This document shows, one piece after another, positions 35,381-43,810 of a stretch of 64,000 nucleotides of DNA. Below the pieces are notes generated by a model. The model was not told where the DNA came from. It did not search any database and saw nothing but the letters and a program-made list of their open reading frames with translations. Made by a program: the position numbers and the translations under genes. The first letter of the stretch is position 1. Every line of letters begins with the position of its first letter. Source of the DNA: Geodermatophilus sp. DSM 45219 (GTDB lineage Bacteria > Actinomycetota > Actinomycetes > Mycobacteriales > Geodermatophilaceae); assembly GCF_900104025.1 (NCBI RefSeq), contig NZ_FNIQ01000004.1:496001-560000 (forward strand), given 5' to 3'.

Positions 35381-35638
35381 ATGTCCGATCCGCACCAGCC
35401 CGCCACCGCACCCGGCACGTCGACCGGTGACGTCGAGCGCCGCGCGGCGATCGCCGAGGCCCTCGGCAAGGAGGTCTGGCCGGCCGACCGTGACGCGCTC
35501 GTGGCCAAGGCCCAGGAGGGCAACGCCCCCGACCGCGTGCTGTCCGACCTGCGCCGGCTGCCGTCCGGTGAGCGGTTCGACAACGTGCAGGACGTCGCCC
35601 GCGCGCTGGGCCTCGGCACCGAGCAGCAGCGGTTCTGA
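35381..35638 (+). CDS. DUF2795-family protein
   Basis: The 85-aa product has the DUF2795 pattern: ALGKEVWPADRDALVAKAQE then APDRVLSDLRRLPSGERFDN and VQDVARALG. These small helical proteins are common in actinobacteria and have no assigned function. GAGGAGC precedes the ATG, and it starts 11 bases after the Vms1-like stop. Confidence 0.88.
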   Translation: MSDPHQPATAPGTSTGDVERRAAIAEALGKEVWPADRDALVAKAQEGNAPDRVLSDLRRLPSGERFDNVQDVARALGLGTEQQRF

Positions 35639-35639
35639 G

Positions 35640-35876
35640 ATGACCACGCACAAGGAGCCCAGCCCCGAGGCGCTGGCCAATGTCACCGAGCAGAACGTCG
35701 AGACCCGCTCGCACCCGGTGTTGCCGGAGGAGGAGCAGGCCATCGCCGACACCGGCCTGGAGGAGACGGCGGCCGAGCTGATCCTGGCCGAGTCCGAGGA
35801 GCGGACCCTCCACCCCGACCCGGACGACGCCCAGGGCGCGCACCGCACGTCCGCCGACACCGCGGACCTGCCCTGA
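35640..35876 (+). CDS. Small acidic protein of unknown function
   Basis: The 78-aa product is highly acidic and without hydrophobic core, with EEEQAIADTGLEETAAELIL and a disordered C terminus. ATG lies within a GAG-ATG overlap right after the DUF2795 stop, so it is coupled to it. No family recognised. Confidence 0.65.
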   Translation: MTTHKEPSPEALANVTEQNVETRSHPVLPEEEQAIADTGLEETAAELILAESEERTLHPDPDDAQGAHRTSADTADLP

Positions 35877-36165
35877 GCACTCCGCACGAGCACGCCGTCC
35901 AGCTGCGCTGGTCGGACCCGGACTCCCTCGGTTGGAGGTCGATTACCTGCGCCAGCTGTACTACCGGGTGGGCGAGCGGCTCTGCGTGCGCAGCGCGGTG
36001 ACGCGGCTGGGCACCAGGTCGTTCACCGTCCGGCAGGAGCTCGTGCAGGACGACGCGGTCGCCATCCGCGCGGACCTCGTCATGGTGCTGTTCGACTTCG
36101 CCGGCGACACCAGCCGGCCGATGTCCGACGCCGAGCGCACCCACTGGAGCCGGTTCCTGACGTGA
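35873..36165 (+). pseudogene. Thioesterase (4HBT) remnant with internal deletion
   Basis: The first 60 bases encode HEHAVQLRWSDPDSLG, the start of a YbgC/4HBT-type hotdog thioesterase. After 35932 the frame changes and the C-terminal half continues as LEVDYLRQLYYRVGERL and VTRLGTRSFTVRQELVQDDA. The missing middle, normally GHVNNARYxxxxEEAR plus about 30 residues, includes the catalytic Asn/Glu region. The original start seems changed too (CTG where a GTG would stand). The gene is therefore broken. Its stop overlaps the next start. Confidence 0.8.
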
Positions 36166-37034
36166 CCTCCTTCGCCGGGTTCGAGGAGCGGTGGGTCGAC
36201 GGGGCGGACGGCGTCCGGCTGCGGGTGCGGGTCGGCGGCGAGGGCCCGCCCGTCGTCCTGCTGCACGGGCACCCGCGCACGCACACCACCTGGCACCGGG
36301 TTGCCCCGCTGCTGGCCGCGGCCGGGCACTCCGTCATCTGCCCGGACCTGCGCGGCTACGGCCGCTCGTCGAAGCCGCCGACCACCGAGAACCACGCGCC
36401 GTACTCGAAGCGCGCCATGGCCCGCGACGTGGTCGCGCTGATGCAAGGCCTCGGGCACGAGCGCTTCGCCGTCGTGGGCCACGACCGGGGCAGCTACGTC
36501 GCGCTGCGCACCGCCCTGGACCACCCCGGCGCCGTCACCCACCTCGCCGTCCTGGACTGCATCCCGATCGTGGAGCACCTCGACCGCGCCGACGCCCGTT
36601 TCGCCACCGCCTGGTGGCACTGGTTCTTCTTCGCCCAGCCCGACAAGCCGGAGCGGGCCATCGGCGCCGACCCCGACGCCTGGTACGGCGGTGACCCCGC
36701 CGTGATGGGGGAGGAGAACCACGCCGACTTCCGGGCCGCGGTGCACGACCCGGCCACCGTGCGGGCGATGCTCGAGGACTACCGGGCCGGGCTCGGTGTC
36801 GACCGGGCCGCCGAGGAGGCCGACCGGGCGGCGGGACGGCGGGTCACCTGCCCGACCCTGGTGCTCTGGTCGACCCGCGACGACCTGGAGGAGCTGCACG
36901 GCGACCCGCGGGCGATCTGGGCGGGGTGGACGAGCGACCTGCGCGGCGGCGGGCGCATCGACAGCGGTCACCACATGGCGGAGGAAGCCCCCGACGAGCT
37001 GGCGGCGGCCCTGGTCCCGTTCCTCGCGAGCTGA
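36162..37034 (+). CDS. Haloacetate/fluoroacetate dehalogenase-like alpha/beta hydrolase
   Basis: The 290-aa protein has the oxyanion motif LLHGHPRTHTTWH, the nucleophile elbow VVGHDRGSYVALR with Asp (not Ser) as nucleophile, FFFAQPDKPERAI in the cap after WWHW and the catalytic His in SGHHMAEEAPDEL. Asp at the elbow and the His-Trp pair resemble haloacetate dehalogenases, which cut C-halogen bonds by an ester intermediate. Epoxide hydrolases are the alternative. GTG at 36162 is used; the ORF overlaps the stop of the thioesterase remnant. Confidence 0.85.
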   Translation: MTSFAGFEERWVDGADGVRLRVRVGGEGPPVVLLHGHPRTHTTWHRVAPLLAAAGHSVICPDLRGYGRSSKPPTTENHAPYSKRAMARDVVALMQGLGHERFAVVGHDRGSYVALRTALDHPGAVTHLAVLDCIPIVEHLDRADARFATAWWHWFFFAQPDKPERAIGADPDAWYGGDPAVMGEENHADFRAAVHDPATVRAMLEDYRAGLGVDRAAEEADRAAGRRVTCPTLVLWSTRDDLEELHGDPRAIWAGWTSDLRGGGRIDSGHHMAEEAPDELAAALVPFLAS

Positions 37035-37053
37035 TCAGGGGTAGGACGGCGGC

Positions 37054-37473
37054 ATGCCGAAGACGACGAAGAGCGGGGACGCCAAGGCCGACGAGATCCC
37101 CAGCACCCTGCAGCGCTCGGAGGAGAAGGCGCAGCGCACCTTCGCCAAGGCCCACGACTCCGCGATGGACTCCTACGACGACGAGCAGCGCGCCAACCAG
37201 GTCGCCTGGTCCGCGGTCAAGCACACGCACGAGAAGGTCGGCGACCACTGGGAGCCGAAGGACCACAAGGGTCCCAGCGACGCCCAGGCCGAGGGCGGCC
37301 GGGACACGGACCGGGAGACCAAGGGTGGCGTCGACGCGAACGCCACCAAGGAGCACCTGATGGACGTCGCCAAGCGGTTGGACGTCTCCGGCCGCTCGAC
37401 GATGACCAAGGACGAGCTGGTCGACGCCATCCAGAAGGCCAACGACCGCGAGACACGCAGGGCGCGGTCGTGA
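37054..37473 (+). CDS. ChaB-like protein with SAP/Rho-N-like C terminus
   Basis: The 139-aa product has a ChaB-type region (DEIPSTLQRSEEKAQRTFAK, QVAWSAVKHTHEKVGDHW) and a C-terminal helix-extended-helix segment (KEHLMDVAKRLDVSGRSTMT, KDELVDAIQKAN) like the Rho N-terminal/SAP nucleic-acid-binding fold. This combination is common in actinobacteria and may be DNA-associated; no function is proven. It follows the hydrolase gene by 19 bases. Confidence 0.82.
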   Translation: MPKTTKSGDAKADEIPSTLQRSEEKAQRTFAKAHDSAMDSYDDEQRANQVAWSAVKHTHEKVGDHWEPKDHKGPSDAQAEGGRDTDRETKGGVDANATKEHLMDVAKRLDVSGRSTMTKDELVDAIQKANDRETRRARS

Positions 37474-37718
37474 GCCGGACCGGACGACTCCCTCAGGCCG
37501 GTCTACCGGCGTCCTGCGTCTGACCGGGTCGCGCCAGAGGCCCCTCCGGCCCCTCTCCCGGCGGTTCGTCGCCGGTGGAGACCCTCAGGGACAGCAGCTC
37601 GCGCTGGGGGCGGAGAGTCACCGCAGCCCGGTCAGCCGGGTGGCCGGCGCGGGCCGGGCGAGCTGCTGATTCAGGCGATCAGGCGGCGCCCGTCGTCCTG
37701 ACCCGAGCGCCTGTCCGT

Positions 37719-37740
37719 TGCCTTTCGCGCGCGAAAGGCA
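37719..37740. terminator. 22-bp perfect palindrome after the M24 peptidase gene
   Basis: The arms TGCCTTTCGCG and CGCGAAAGGCA form a perfect palindrome three bases beyond the peptidase stop, suiting a terminator or a repeat of the kind also found at 54726. The 245 bases further left to the ChaB gene stop contain nothing recognisable. Confidence 0.6.
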
Positions 37741-37743
37741 CCC

Positions 37744-39054
37744 TCACGTGCTGGGGATGAGCAGCAGCTCGGTCTGCCGGTCGCCGAGATAGCGCACACC
37801 GTCGTCGGTGAGGGCGACGCCCTCCTCCAGCGCCATCCGCACCGGCTGGTCGCCCCACTCGGGCACCGGCACCCGGACGCACAGCTCGAGGGCGTAGACG
37901 GTGTCCGGGTGCAGCACCCGGTCACCGGCACCGGGGACGCCGCGCTGGTCGTCCCACAGCCCGATCGCCGGGCCCGCCCCGTGCCCGTGGACGCCGACGG
38001 GGTGCGAGTAGACGTCGCCGTCGATGCCCTCGGCCGCCGCCGCGCACCGGGCCGCGGTGAGGACCTGGTTGCCGGTCCGGCCGGGGACGAGCTCCGCCGT
38101 GGTGAGGTCCTGCATCCGGTTGCCGATGGACAGCGCGCGCCGCAGACCCGCCGGGGCCTCGGTCTCGCCGTGGCGGAGCACGTAGCCGTTGCGCTGGTTG
38201 TCGGTCTTGAGTCCGAGGCTGGACAGCCCGACGTCGCAGTGCACCAGGTCACCCGGCTCCACCGGCACGTCGTAGCGGACGGCGGGCAGCAGGGCGCCCT
38301 GCTCGCGCAGCGGGGGCACCCCCGCGCGCTGGACGTCGACCACCGGGTGGAACCACGGCTCGACGCCCAGGTCGGTCAGCCGCTGCCGGATCCACCAGGC
38401 CAGGTCGGTCGCGGTCGAGACCCCGGCGGTCAGGACGGCGGGGGAGAAGGCCTCCTCGACCACCTCGCGCGCCAGCCGGTTGAGCCCGTCGAGCGCGGCG
38501 ATCTCCTCGGGCAGCCGGGTCTCCAGCCAGCCGACCGCCAGCTCCTCGGCCGACACCAGCCGGTCCGCCCACGGCCCCAGCGCCTCGGTGACCAGCCGGT
38601 GCTCGGTGTGCGAGAGCCCGTCGGCCAGGGCGAAGTCGGCGGAGACGTCGATGCCGATCCGGCGGGGCGCGGCCTGCTCGACGATCCGGCGCACCTCGGC
38701 CCACTGGGACCGCTCCGCGGTGAGCCGCCCGTCGCCGTCCGGGGACCAGGCCGGCAGGAACTGGCCGACCGGGTAGCGGGAGACCGCCGCCGCGGTGACG
38801 CCGTCGTCGCTGCGGTGCAGCGCCAGGATCGTGCGGCGGCGGGCCGACAGCCAGGTCGCCGGCAGCAGGGTGGCCAGCACCGGGTCCTCGTTGTACTCGC
38901 GGCCGACGACCAGCCACAGGTCGATGCCCGCGGCGTCCATCAGCCCGGGCAGCAGGTCGAGCAGCCGCTGGGTCAGCCACCGGTCGCGGACGTCGGCCTG
39001 CGCACGGAGCGGCAGCGGGACCGTCCGGGTCGGGTCCGGCGCGACGAGCGTCAT
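37744..39054 (-). CDS. M24-family peptidase (Xaa-Pro aminopeptidase-like)
   Basis: The 436-aa protein has an N-terminal creatinase-like domain (about 1-200, with IDLWLVVGREYNEDPVLATL) and a C-terminal pita-bread fold. Metal residues are partly visible: HCDVGLSSLGLKTDNQRNGY (Asp pair region), GVHGHGAGPAIGLWDDQRG (His) and YALELCVRVPVPEW and RMALEEGVALTDDGV (Glu pair). The motif around the first Asp is unlike the canonical DxGxxxxGYxxD, so substrate and activity are uncertain. ATG at 39054. Confidence 0.82.
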   Translation of the reverse strand: MTLVAPDPTRTVPLPLRAQADVRDRWLTQRLLDLLPGLMDAAGIDLWLVVGREYNEDPVLATLLPATWLSARRRTILALHRSDDGVTAAAVSRYPVGQFLPAWSPDGDGRLTAERSQWAEVRRIVEQAAPRRIGIDVSADFALADGLSHTEHRLVTEALGPWADRLVSAEELAVGWLETRLPEEIAALDGLNRLAREVVEEAFSPAVLTAGVSTATDLAWWIRQRLTDLGVEPWFHPVVDVQRAGVPPLREQGALLPAVRYDVPVEPGDLVHCDVGLSSLGLKTDNQRNGYVLRHGETEAPAGLRRALSIGNRMQDLTTAELVPGRTGNQVLTAARCAAAAEGIDGDVYSHPVGVHGHGAGPAIGLWDDQRGVPGAGDRVLHPDTVYALELCVRVPVPEWGDQPVRMALEEGVALTDDGVRYLGDRQTELLLIPST

Positions 39055-39104
39055 GCGAACAGGGAAGCAGAGAACCGGCGTCCCCACCGGTCGAGCGGCC
39101 TCTC

Positions 39105-40256
39105 TCAGGCGGCGTCGTGGTCGGCCGGCGGGAGGCTGTCGGCGTGCCGCCCGGCGCGCTGCCGGGGCAGCACGGCGGCCACCCGGTTGCGGCCGGCCTG
39201 CTTGGCCTCGTACATGGCCGCGTCGGCGCGGTCGACCAACCGCCACATCGCGTCCCCGGCGTCCTCGCCGTCCACGGGGCGGGCCAGCGCGATGCCGATC
39301 GAGGCGGTCACCGAGTGGCCGTCGTCCGTGCGGCTGGAGGACACCGCCGTCCGCAGCCGCTCGGCCAGCTGGTGGGCCTCTGCCGGGTCGCTCACCAGGC
39401 CCAGCACGATCAGCTCCTCCCCGCCGATGCGGGCCAGCACGTCGCTGGGGCGCACGCCGGCCGACAGCGACGCCGCCACCGCGCGGAGGACGGCGTCCCC
39501 CGCGGCGTGCCCGTAGGCGTCGTTGAGCTGCTTGAAGTGGTCGAGGTCCAGCACCATCGCGGCCACCCGGGACCCCTCGCGCCGGGCCTGCCGCCACACC
39601 CGCGGGGCCTGCTCGACGAGGAAGCGCCGGTTGGACAGCCCGGTGAGCGGGTCCTGGTGGGACAGCGCCTGGGTGGCCTCCAGCAGCCGCTGCACCCGGC
39701 GGCGGAGCACGTAGACGCCGAAGGCGGCCGCGTTCAGCACGCCGGAGTTCACGCCCACCTGGACGGCGAGGCCCAGGGCGCTGTCGTAGCTGCCCCACAT
39801 GGCCAGCAGGCAGGCCACCACGGTGGCCACCATGTTCACGCCCAGCATCACCGGGCCGAGGAACCAGGCGGCGACGAAGGCCGCGAACAGCAGCATCAGC
39901 GGTGTGGCGTACCGGACCGGGTCCTCGATGCACATCGCGACGACGACGTAGACCAGGTCGCCGAGCAGCACCAGGCCGAAGGTCTCCCACCTGCCGACCC
40001 GCCGGAAGAAGGCCAGCCACCCGCCCAGGGCCATGAGCAGCACCATCGTGGCGCCGTAGACCACGACCGGGGCGCCCTCACGGAGCACCCCGTCGACGAA
40101 CAGGTTCACCAGGCCCATGGCGGCGCCCAGGAACAGCAGCCCGGCGAGGGTCAGGGCGGCCACGTGGCGCTCCACCCCGCGGCCGGCCGCCAGGTCGGCG
40201 GCCAGCGGCCGTGTGTCGGTGCCATTGCGTCCCCACCCGGTCACACCGGGCAGCAT
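39105..40256 (-). CDS. Membrane diguanylate cyclase with GGEEL signature
   Basis: The 383-aa protein has six N-terminal transmembrane segments (LTLAGLLFLGAAMGLVNLFV onward) and a GGDEF domain: HQDPLTGLSNRRFL, MVLDLDHFKQLNDAYGHAAG and the A-site ARIGGEELIVL. Glu at the third position is accepted by active cyclases (GGEEF type), and the last residue is Leu instead of Phe. It would make cyclic di-GMP. ATG at 40256 gives a short polar start before the first helix. The M24 peptidase gene follows after 50 bases on the same strand. Confidence 0.9.
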   Translation of the reverse strand: MLPGVTGWGRNGTDTRPLAADLAAGRGVERHVAALTLAGLLFLGAAMGLVNLFVDGVLREGAPVVVYGATMVLLMALGGWLAFFRRVGRWETFGLVLLGDLVYVVVAMCIEDPVRYATPLMLLFAAFVAAWFLGPVMLGVNMVATVVACLLAMWGSYDSALGLAVQVGVNSGVLNAAAFGVYVLRRRVQRLLEATQALSHQDPLTGLSNRRFLVEQAPRVWRQARREGSRVAAMVLDLDHFKQLNDAYGHAAGDAVLRAVAASLSAGVRPSDVLARIGGEELIVLGLVSDPAEAHQLAERLRTAVSSSRTDDGHSVTASIGIALARPVDGEDAGDAMWRLVDRADAAMYEAKQAGRNRVAAVLPRQRAGRHADSLPPADHDAA

Positions 40257-40362
40257 GCCGTACACAGCGCGTTCACAGGGAGCCCCGGAACGTCCTGGTC
40301 CCAGGCGTCCCAGTGGCCGGGACGGGTCGACGCCGCAGCGACCCGGTGCCAGGGTGACGGCC

Positions 40363-40833
40363 GTGTCCCATCCCGAACCGGGCCTGGTCGTCGTCCGCAC
40401 CCTGGCCGAGCACCCGCTGGTCGACGCCGCCGGCGCGGCGCTGCGCATGGTCGCGCCCGGCTCGGAGACCGCCGGCCGGTTCGGCCTGGTCGAGTACCAC
40501 CTGCAGCCGGGCGCTCCGGGGGCCCTGCCGCACTACCACCAGACCTTCTCCGAGTCGTTCTACGTGCTCTCCGGCGAGCTCACGCTGTACGCGGACGGCG
40601 CCTGGCGACCCTGCTCGGCGGGGGACTTCGCCCTGGTCCACGAGCGCGGGGTGCACGGCTTCCGCAACGACGGGGACGAGCCGGCGGCCTTCCTCATCCT
40701 CTTCACGCCCGGCATCGCGCGGGAGCAGTTCTTCGCCGAGACGGCCGAGCTGCGCCGCAGCGGGCGGACGCCCACGCCCGAGGAGATGACCGCCTTCTAC
40801 GCCCGGCACGACCAGGTGATGGTCGACGTCTGA
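40363..40833 (+). CDS. Cupin-domain protein
   Basis: The 156-aa product has one cupin barrel: LPHYHQTFSESFYVLSGELTLY (metal His, His and Glu) and later GDFALVHERGVHGFRND (second His). The C-terminal helix region PEEMTAFYARHDQ suits the small mono-cupin family. No enzyme function can be assigned. GTG at 40363 follows AGGGTG; an in-frame GTG lies at 40354. The stop is three bases from the stop of the convergent gene. Confidence 0.82.
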   Translation: MSHPEPGLVVVRTLAEHPLVDAAGAALRMVAPGSETAGRFGLVEYHLQPGAPGALPHYHQTFSESFYVLSGELTLYADGAWRPCSAGDFALVHERGVHGFRNDGDEPAAFLILFTPGIAREQFFAETAELRRSGRTPTPEEMTAFYARHDQVMVDV

Positions 40834-40836
40834 GCC

Positions 40837-41394
40837 TCAGCCCGTCCGACGCACCCGCACCCTGAGGTACCGGTCGGAGGAGAAGAGGCCCCGGACCGGG
40901 TCGTCGGGTGTGACCGTCACGGTCACCGAGCCGGCCGGCGGGACGTCGACCTCGACCGGAGGACTGCCGGTCCAGTCGATCCTCGCCTGCACGCTGTGCC
41001 GGCCTGCCGGGACGTCGAGGCGCAGGTCCTCGCCCCGACGGAGCCGCCCGGCCACCCGCCCGTCGACGAGCACCTCGTACCGCCGCAGCCGGTCCTGGTA
41101 CCAGCCGGCGGGACGGGAGACGACGAGCGCGCCCGATCCGCTCGTGCCGGATGCCCCGCTGAGCGGCACGTCGTCGCGGCCCTGCCGGTCCTCCACGCGC
41201 CGACGCCCGGCGTCGCGACCCAGCAACAGGGTGGCCGGCACCAGCAGCACGGTCAGGACGAGGAACACGACGCTGAGGTCGTAGGTGCCCTCGTGCTCCC
41301 AGAAGGCGACCGCCATGACGAGCCCGAGAACCGCGCCCAGGACGCCGATGAGTCCGTAGCGGTGCACCCCGCTCCCCCCACCGCCTGAGCGCAC
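40837..41394 (-). CDS. Membrane protein with C-terminal beta-rich (PEGA-like) domain
   Basis: The 185-aa product has two N-terminal helices (GLIGVLGAVLGLVMAVAFW and SVVFLVLTVLLVPATLLLG), then a region YEVLVDGRVAGRLRRGEDLR, DVPAGRHSVQARIDWTGSPP, the look of a PEGA-type surface or regulatory beta domain. Function unknown. GTG at 41394; GTG at 41367 is an alternative. Confidence 0.7.
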   Translation of the reverse strand: MRSGGGGSGVHRYGLIGVLGAVLGLVMAVAFWEHEGTYDLSVVFLVLTVLLVPATLLLGRDAGRRRVEDRQGRDDVPLSGASGTSGSGALVVSRPAGWYQDRLRRYEVLVDGRVAGRLRRGEDLRLDVPAGRHSVQARIDWTGSPPVEVDVPPAGSVTVTVTPDDPVRGLFSSDRYLRVRVRRTG

Positions 41395-41557
41395 GCCCGG
41401 AACCTACGGAGACGGGCGGTGGACGGCCAGGTCGTCCACCCGATCCGGCTACCCCGGAGGACCTGGCACCGAGCGGGAGGCGGCGGCGTTTGACCGTCCG
41501 GGAGTCGGCCTACCCCTACCGTGACGTGCGGGCGGACCGTGCGGAGGAGGGGACGAC

Positions 41558-41740
41558 ATGGCGCAGGGACCGTGGTTCTGGTGCCTCAAGCACAACACCG
41601 TCGAGGACCGGGACGGCTGCGCCGAACGGCACCGCCTCGGCCCCTACGAGACCCGTGCCGAGGCCGAGCACGCACTGCAGACGGTGGCCGAGCGCGAGCA
41701 GCGGCTCACCGAGGAGGACCGCCGCTGGCAGAACGAGTGA
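41558..41740 (+). CDS. Small conserved actinobacterial protein
   Basis: The 60-aa product, MAQGPWFWCLKHNTVEDRDG then RLGPYETRAEAEHALQTVAE, has the WxxCxxH..V and GPYxTxxEAExAL patterns known from short actinobacterial proteins whose job is unknown. A very strong GGAGGAGGGG precedes the ATG. It is a real gene although short. Confidence 0.85.
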   Translation: MAQGPWFWCLKHNTVEDRDGCAERHRLGPYETRAEAEHALQTVAEREQRLTEEDRRWQNE

Positions 41741-41869
41741 GGGAGGACCACCTTCCCCACGCCTCGCCGGCGCAGGCGGAGGTCCCCTGGAGGGTGACCG
41801 TCCCGGTCCGTCACCAGGGCATGATCGGCGGCGATGACGCCGGGCGGTCCGGCGCGCGGGAGGTGGGGC

Positions 41870-42565
41870 GTGAGCGACGTGCGCTCGGTGGAGGACCTGG
41901 TCGTGGGCGTGCTGGGCGGCACCGGTCCGCAGGGACGCGGGCTCGCCGTCCGCCTGGCCGCGGCCGGTCAGCGGGTGCTGCTGGGCTCGCGCGACGCCGA
42001 GCGGGCCGGTGAGGTGGCCGCGCAGGTCGCCGAGCGCGCCGGCGCCGCGGCCGACGGTGGCGAGGTGTCGGTGACCGGCGGCTCCAACGTGGACGTCGCC
42101 GGTGCGGCCGACCTGGTGATCGTCGCCGTCCCCTACGCCGGGCACGCCGACACCCTGGCCGGGCTGGCCACCCCGCTGGCGGGCAAGGTCGTCGTCGACT
42201 GCGTCGTCCCCATGGCCTTCGACGAGCTGGGCGCCTACGTGCTCGACGTCCCCGAGGGCTCGGCGGCCCAGCAGGCCGCCGCGCTGCTGCCCGACTCGCA
42301 CGTGGTCGGCGCCTTCCACCACCTGTCGGCGCGCCTGCTGGAGGACCTCTCCAAGCCCACCCTGGACGGCGACGTGATGGTGGTCGGGGACGTCCGCGAG
42401 GCCACCGACACCGTGCAGGCCCTCGCCGGGCGGCTCCCGGGCATGCGCGGCATCTACGCCGGGCGGCTGCGCAACGCCCGCCAGGTGGAGGCGCTGACCA
42501 TCAACCTGGTGTCGGTCAACCGCCGGTACAAGGCGCACGCCGGCATCCGCGTCACCGACGTCTGA
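41870..42565 (+). CDS. npdG: F420:NADP oxidoreductase (NpdG/Fno type)
   Basis: The 231-aa protein begins with the family's NADP motif VGVLGGTGPQGRGLAVRLAAAG, followed by VLLGSRDAERA, a VIVAVPYAGHADTLAG block and HVVGAFHHLSARLLEDL, matching reduced-F420:NADP oxidoreductases. It moves hydride between F420H2 and NADP+. This implies the organism makes coenzyme F420. GTG at 41870 follows GGGAGG with six bases of spacing. Confidence 0.9.
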   Translation: MSDVRSVEDLVVGVLGGTGPQGRGLAVRLAAAGQRVLLGSRDAERAGEVAAQVAERAGAAADGGEVSVTGGSNVDVAGAADLVIVAVPYAGHADTLAGLATPLAGKVVVDCVVPMAFDELGAYVLDVPEGSAAQQAAALLPDSHVVGAFHHLSARLLEDLSKPTLDGDVMVVGDVREATDTVQALAGRLPGMRGIYAGRLRNARQVEALTINLVSVNRRYKAHAGIRVTDV

Positions 42566-42576
42566 GCTGGCTCATC

Positions 42577-42636
42577 GCCGGCGTTCCTCGTGCCGTGCCG
42601 GTACTGCAGGCCCGGCAGTCCGCGAGGAGCGCCGGC
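42577..42636. terminator. Long hairpin between npdG and the convergent glycosyltransferase gene
   Basis: GCCGGCGTTCCTCG (42577-42590) pairs with CGAGGAGCGCCGGC (42623-42636), 13 of 14 positions plus one G-T. A smaller nested hairpin fills the loop. It lies just after npdG and just before the end of the opposing gene. Confidence 0.7.
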
Positions 42637-42645
42637 AGTGCGGGC

Positions 42646-43755
42646 TCACCGGCCGGCGACCGCTGCCAGGTGCGGGACGAGCTCGACCGGGGGCGGCATG
42701 GCGGCCATCTCGGCGGCGACCTCGCCGGCCGAGGTCCGGAGCGCCGGGTCGGACACCAGCCGGTCCAGCAGGGCGCGGTTGACGTCGCCGAGGTCGGCCG
42801 CCAGGCCCGCGCCGCGCGCGGCCACGAGGTCGGCGTTCACCCGGCGGTCGCCCGCGCCGCGGACGACGAGCTGCGGCAGCCCGGCCGCGAGCGCGGTCAG
42901 CACGGTGCCGGCGCCGCCGTGGTGGACCACGCCCGCGGCGGCCGGGAACACCTCGGGGAACGGCAGCCAGTCCGTCGTCCGCACGCCGGGCGGCAGCGGG
43001 CGGCGGGTCACCCAGCGGTCGGGGCGGACCAGCACGACGTCGAGGTCGCTGCCGGCCGCCGCGGCGACGACCGTGGTCATGAGCCGGTCGCGGCGCGGGT
43101 CGGCCACGGTGCTGCGGCTGACCAGCAGCCGCGGACGCTCGCCGGGTTGGGCGTAGGCGGGGTCGAAGGGGCGGTCCGGGGCCTCGGGAACGAACCGCAT
43201 CGGCCGGCCCGAGCGGGGGCCGACCAGGCTCGGGGGCGCGGTGCTCAGCACCTCCGCCGGCGCCGGGAGGTCCGCAAGGCCACGGGCGGGTCGGTAGGTG
43301 GCGCCGGCCGCGGCGAGCAGCTCCCGCGCGTCGAAGAGGTTGCCCTCGACCAGCACCGCCGGGACGCCGTGGCGCGCGGCGACCTCCGCGCCGGCCACCG
43401 CCAGCGGCTCGTGGACGACGAGGTCGGGACGCACCCGGTCGGCGTGCGCGAGGACCCCGTCGGCCATCCGGACGCCCACCGCACCGAAGAGGAGCCCCAC
43501 GCCGCGGGTGCCGCCGCGGCCGGCCATGTCGCGGCGGGCCAGGCGCGGGTGGCGCGCCATGACCCGCAGGAACAGCGGCCCGGTCCGCAGGTCCGGGGCG
43601 ACGTCGGTGGGGTCCAGCTCCGGCGGGCAGACACCGAGGCCGTCACCGGAGGTCGCGACGGTCACAGCGTGCCCGGCGTCCCGCAGCGCCCGGGCGAGCG
43701 GGACGAGCGGGAGGACGTGCCCGGTGAGGGGCGAGGCGACGACGAGGACGCGCAC
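42646..43755 (-). CDS. UGT/MGT-type glycosyltransferase
   Basis: The 369-aa GT-B protein starts VLVVASPLTGHVLPLVPLAR (the GH acceptor motif with basic His) and has the nucleotide-sugar block VVHHGGAGTVLTALAAGLPQ near residue 285. It is shorter than antibiotic glycosyltransferases (about 400 aa) and stands alone without biosynthetic neighbours, so substrate is unknown. GTG at 43755. Confidence 0.88.
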   Translation of the reverse strand: MRVLVVASPLTGHVLPLVPLARALRDAGHAVTVATSGDGLGVCPPELDPTDVAPDLRTGPLFLRVMARHPRLARRDMAGRGGTRGVGLLFGAVGVRMADGVLAHADRVRPDLVVHEPLAVAGAEVAARHGVPAVLVEGNLFDARELLAAAGATYRPARGLADLPAPAEVLSTAPPSLVGPRSGRPMRFVPEAPDRPFDPAYAQPGERPRLLVSRSTVADPRRDRLMTTVVAAAAGSDLDVVLVRPDRWVTRRPLPPGVRTTDWLPFPEVFPAAAGVVHHGGAGTVLTALAAGLPQLVVRGAGDRRVNADLVAARGAGLAADLGDVNRALLDRLVSDPALRTSAGEVAAEMAAMPPPVELVPHLAAVAGR

Positions 43756-43810
43756 CCGCCCAGCCTGGTCCGTCGGGCCGCCCGCGTCACCCAGCGGAGG
43801 CGCGCCGCGG

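Noticed and set aside
42646-43755. Glycosyltransferase as part of a natural-product cluster.
   Set aside because: No polyketide, peptide or sugar-synthesis gene lies nearby; it stands among housekeeping genes.
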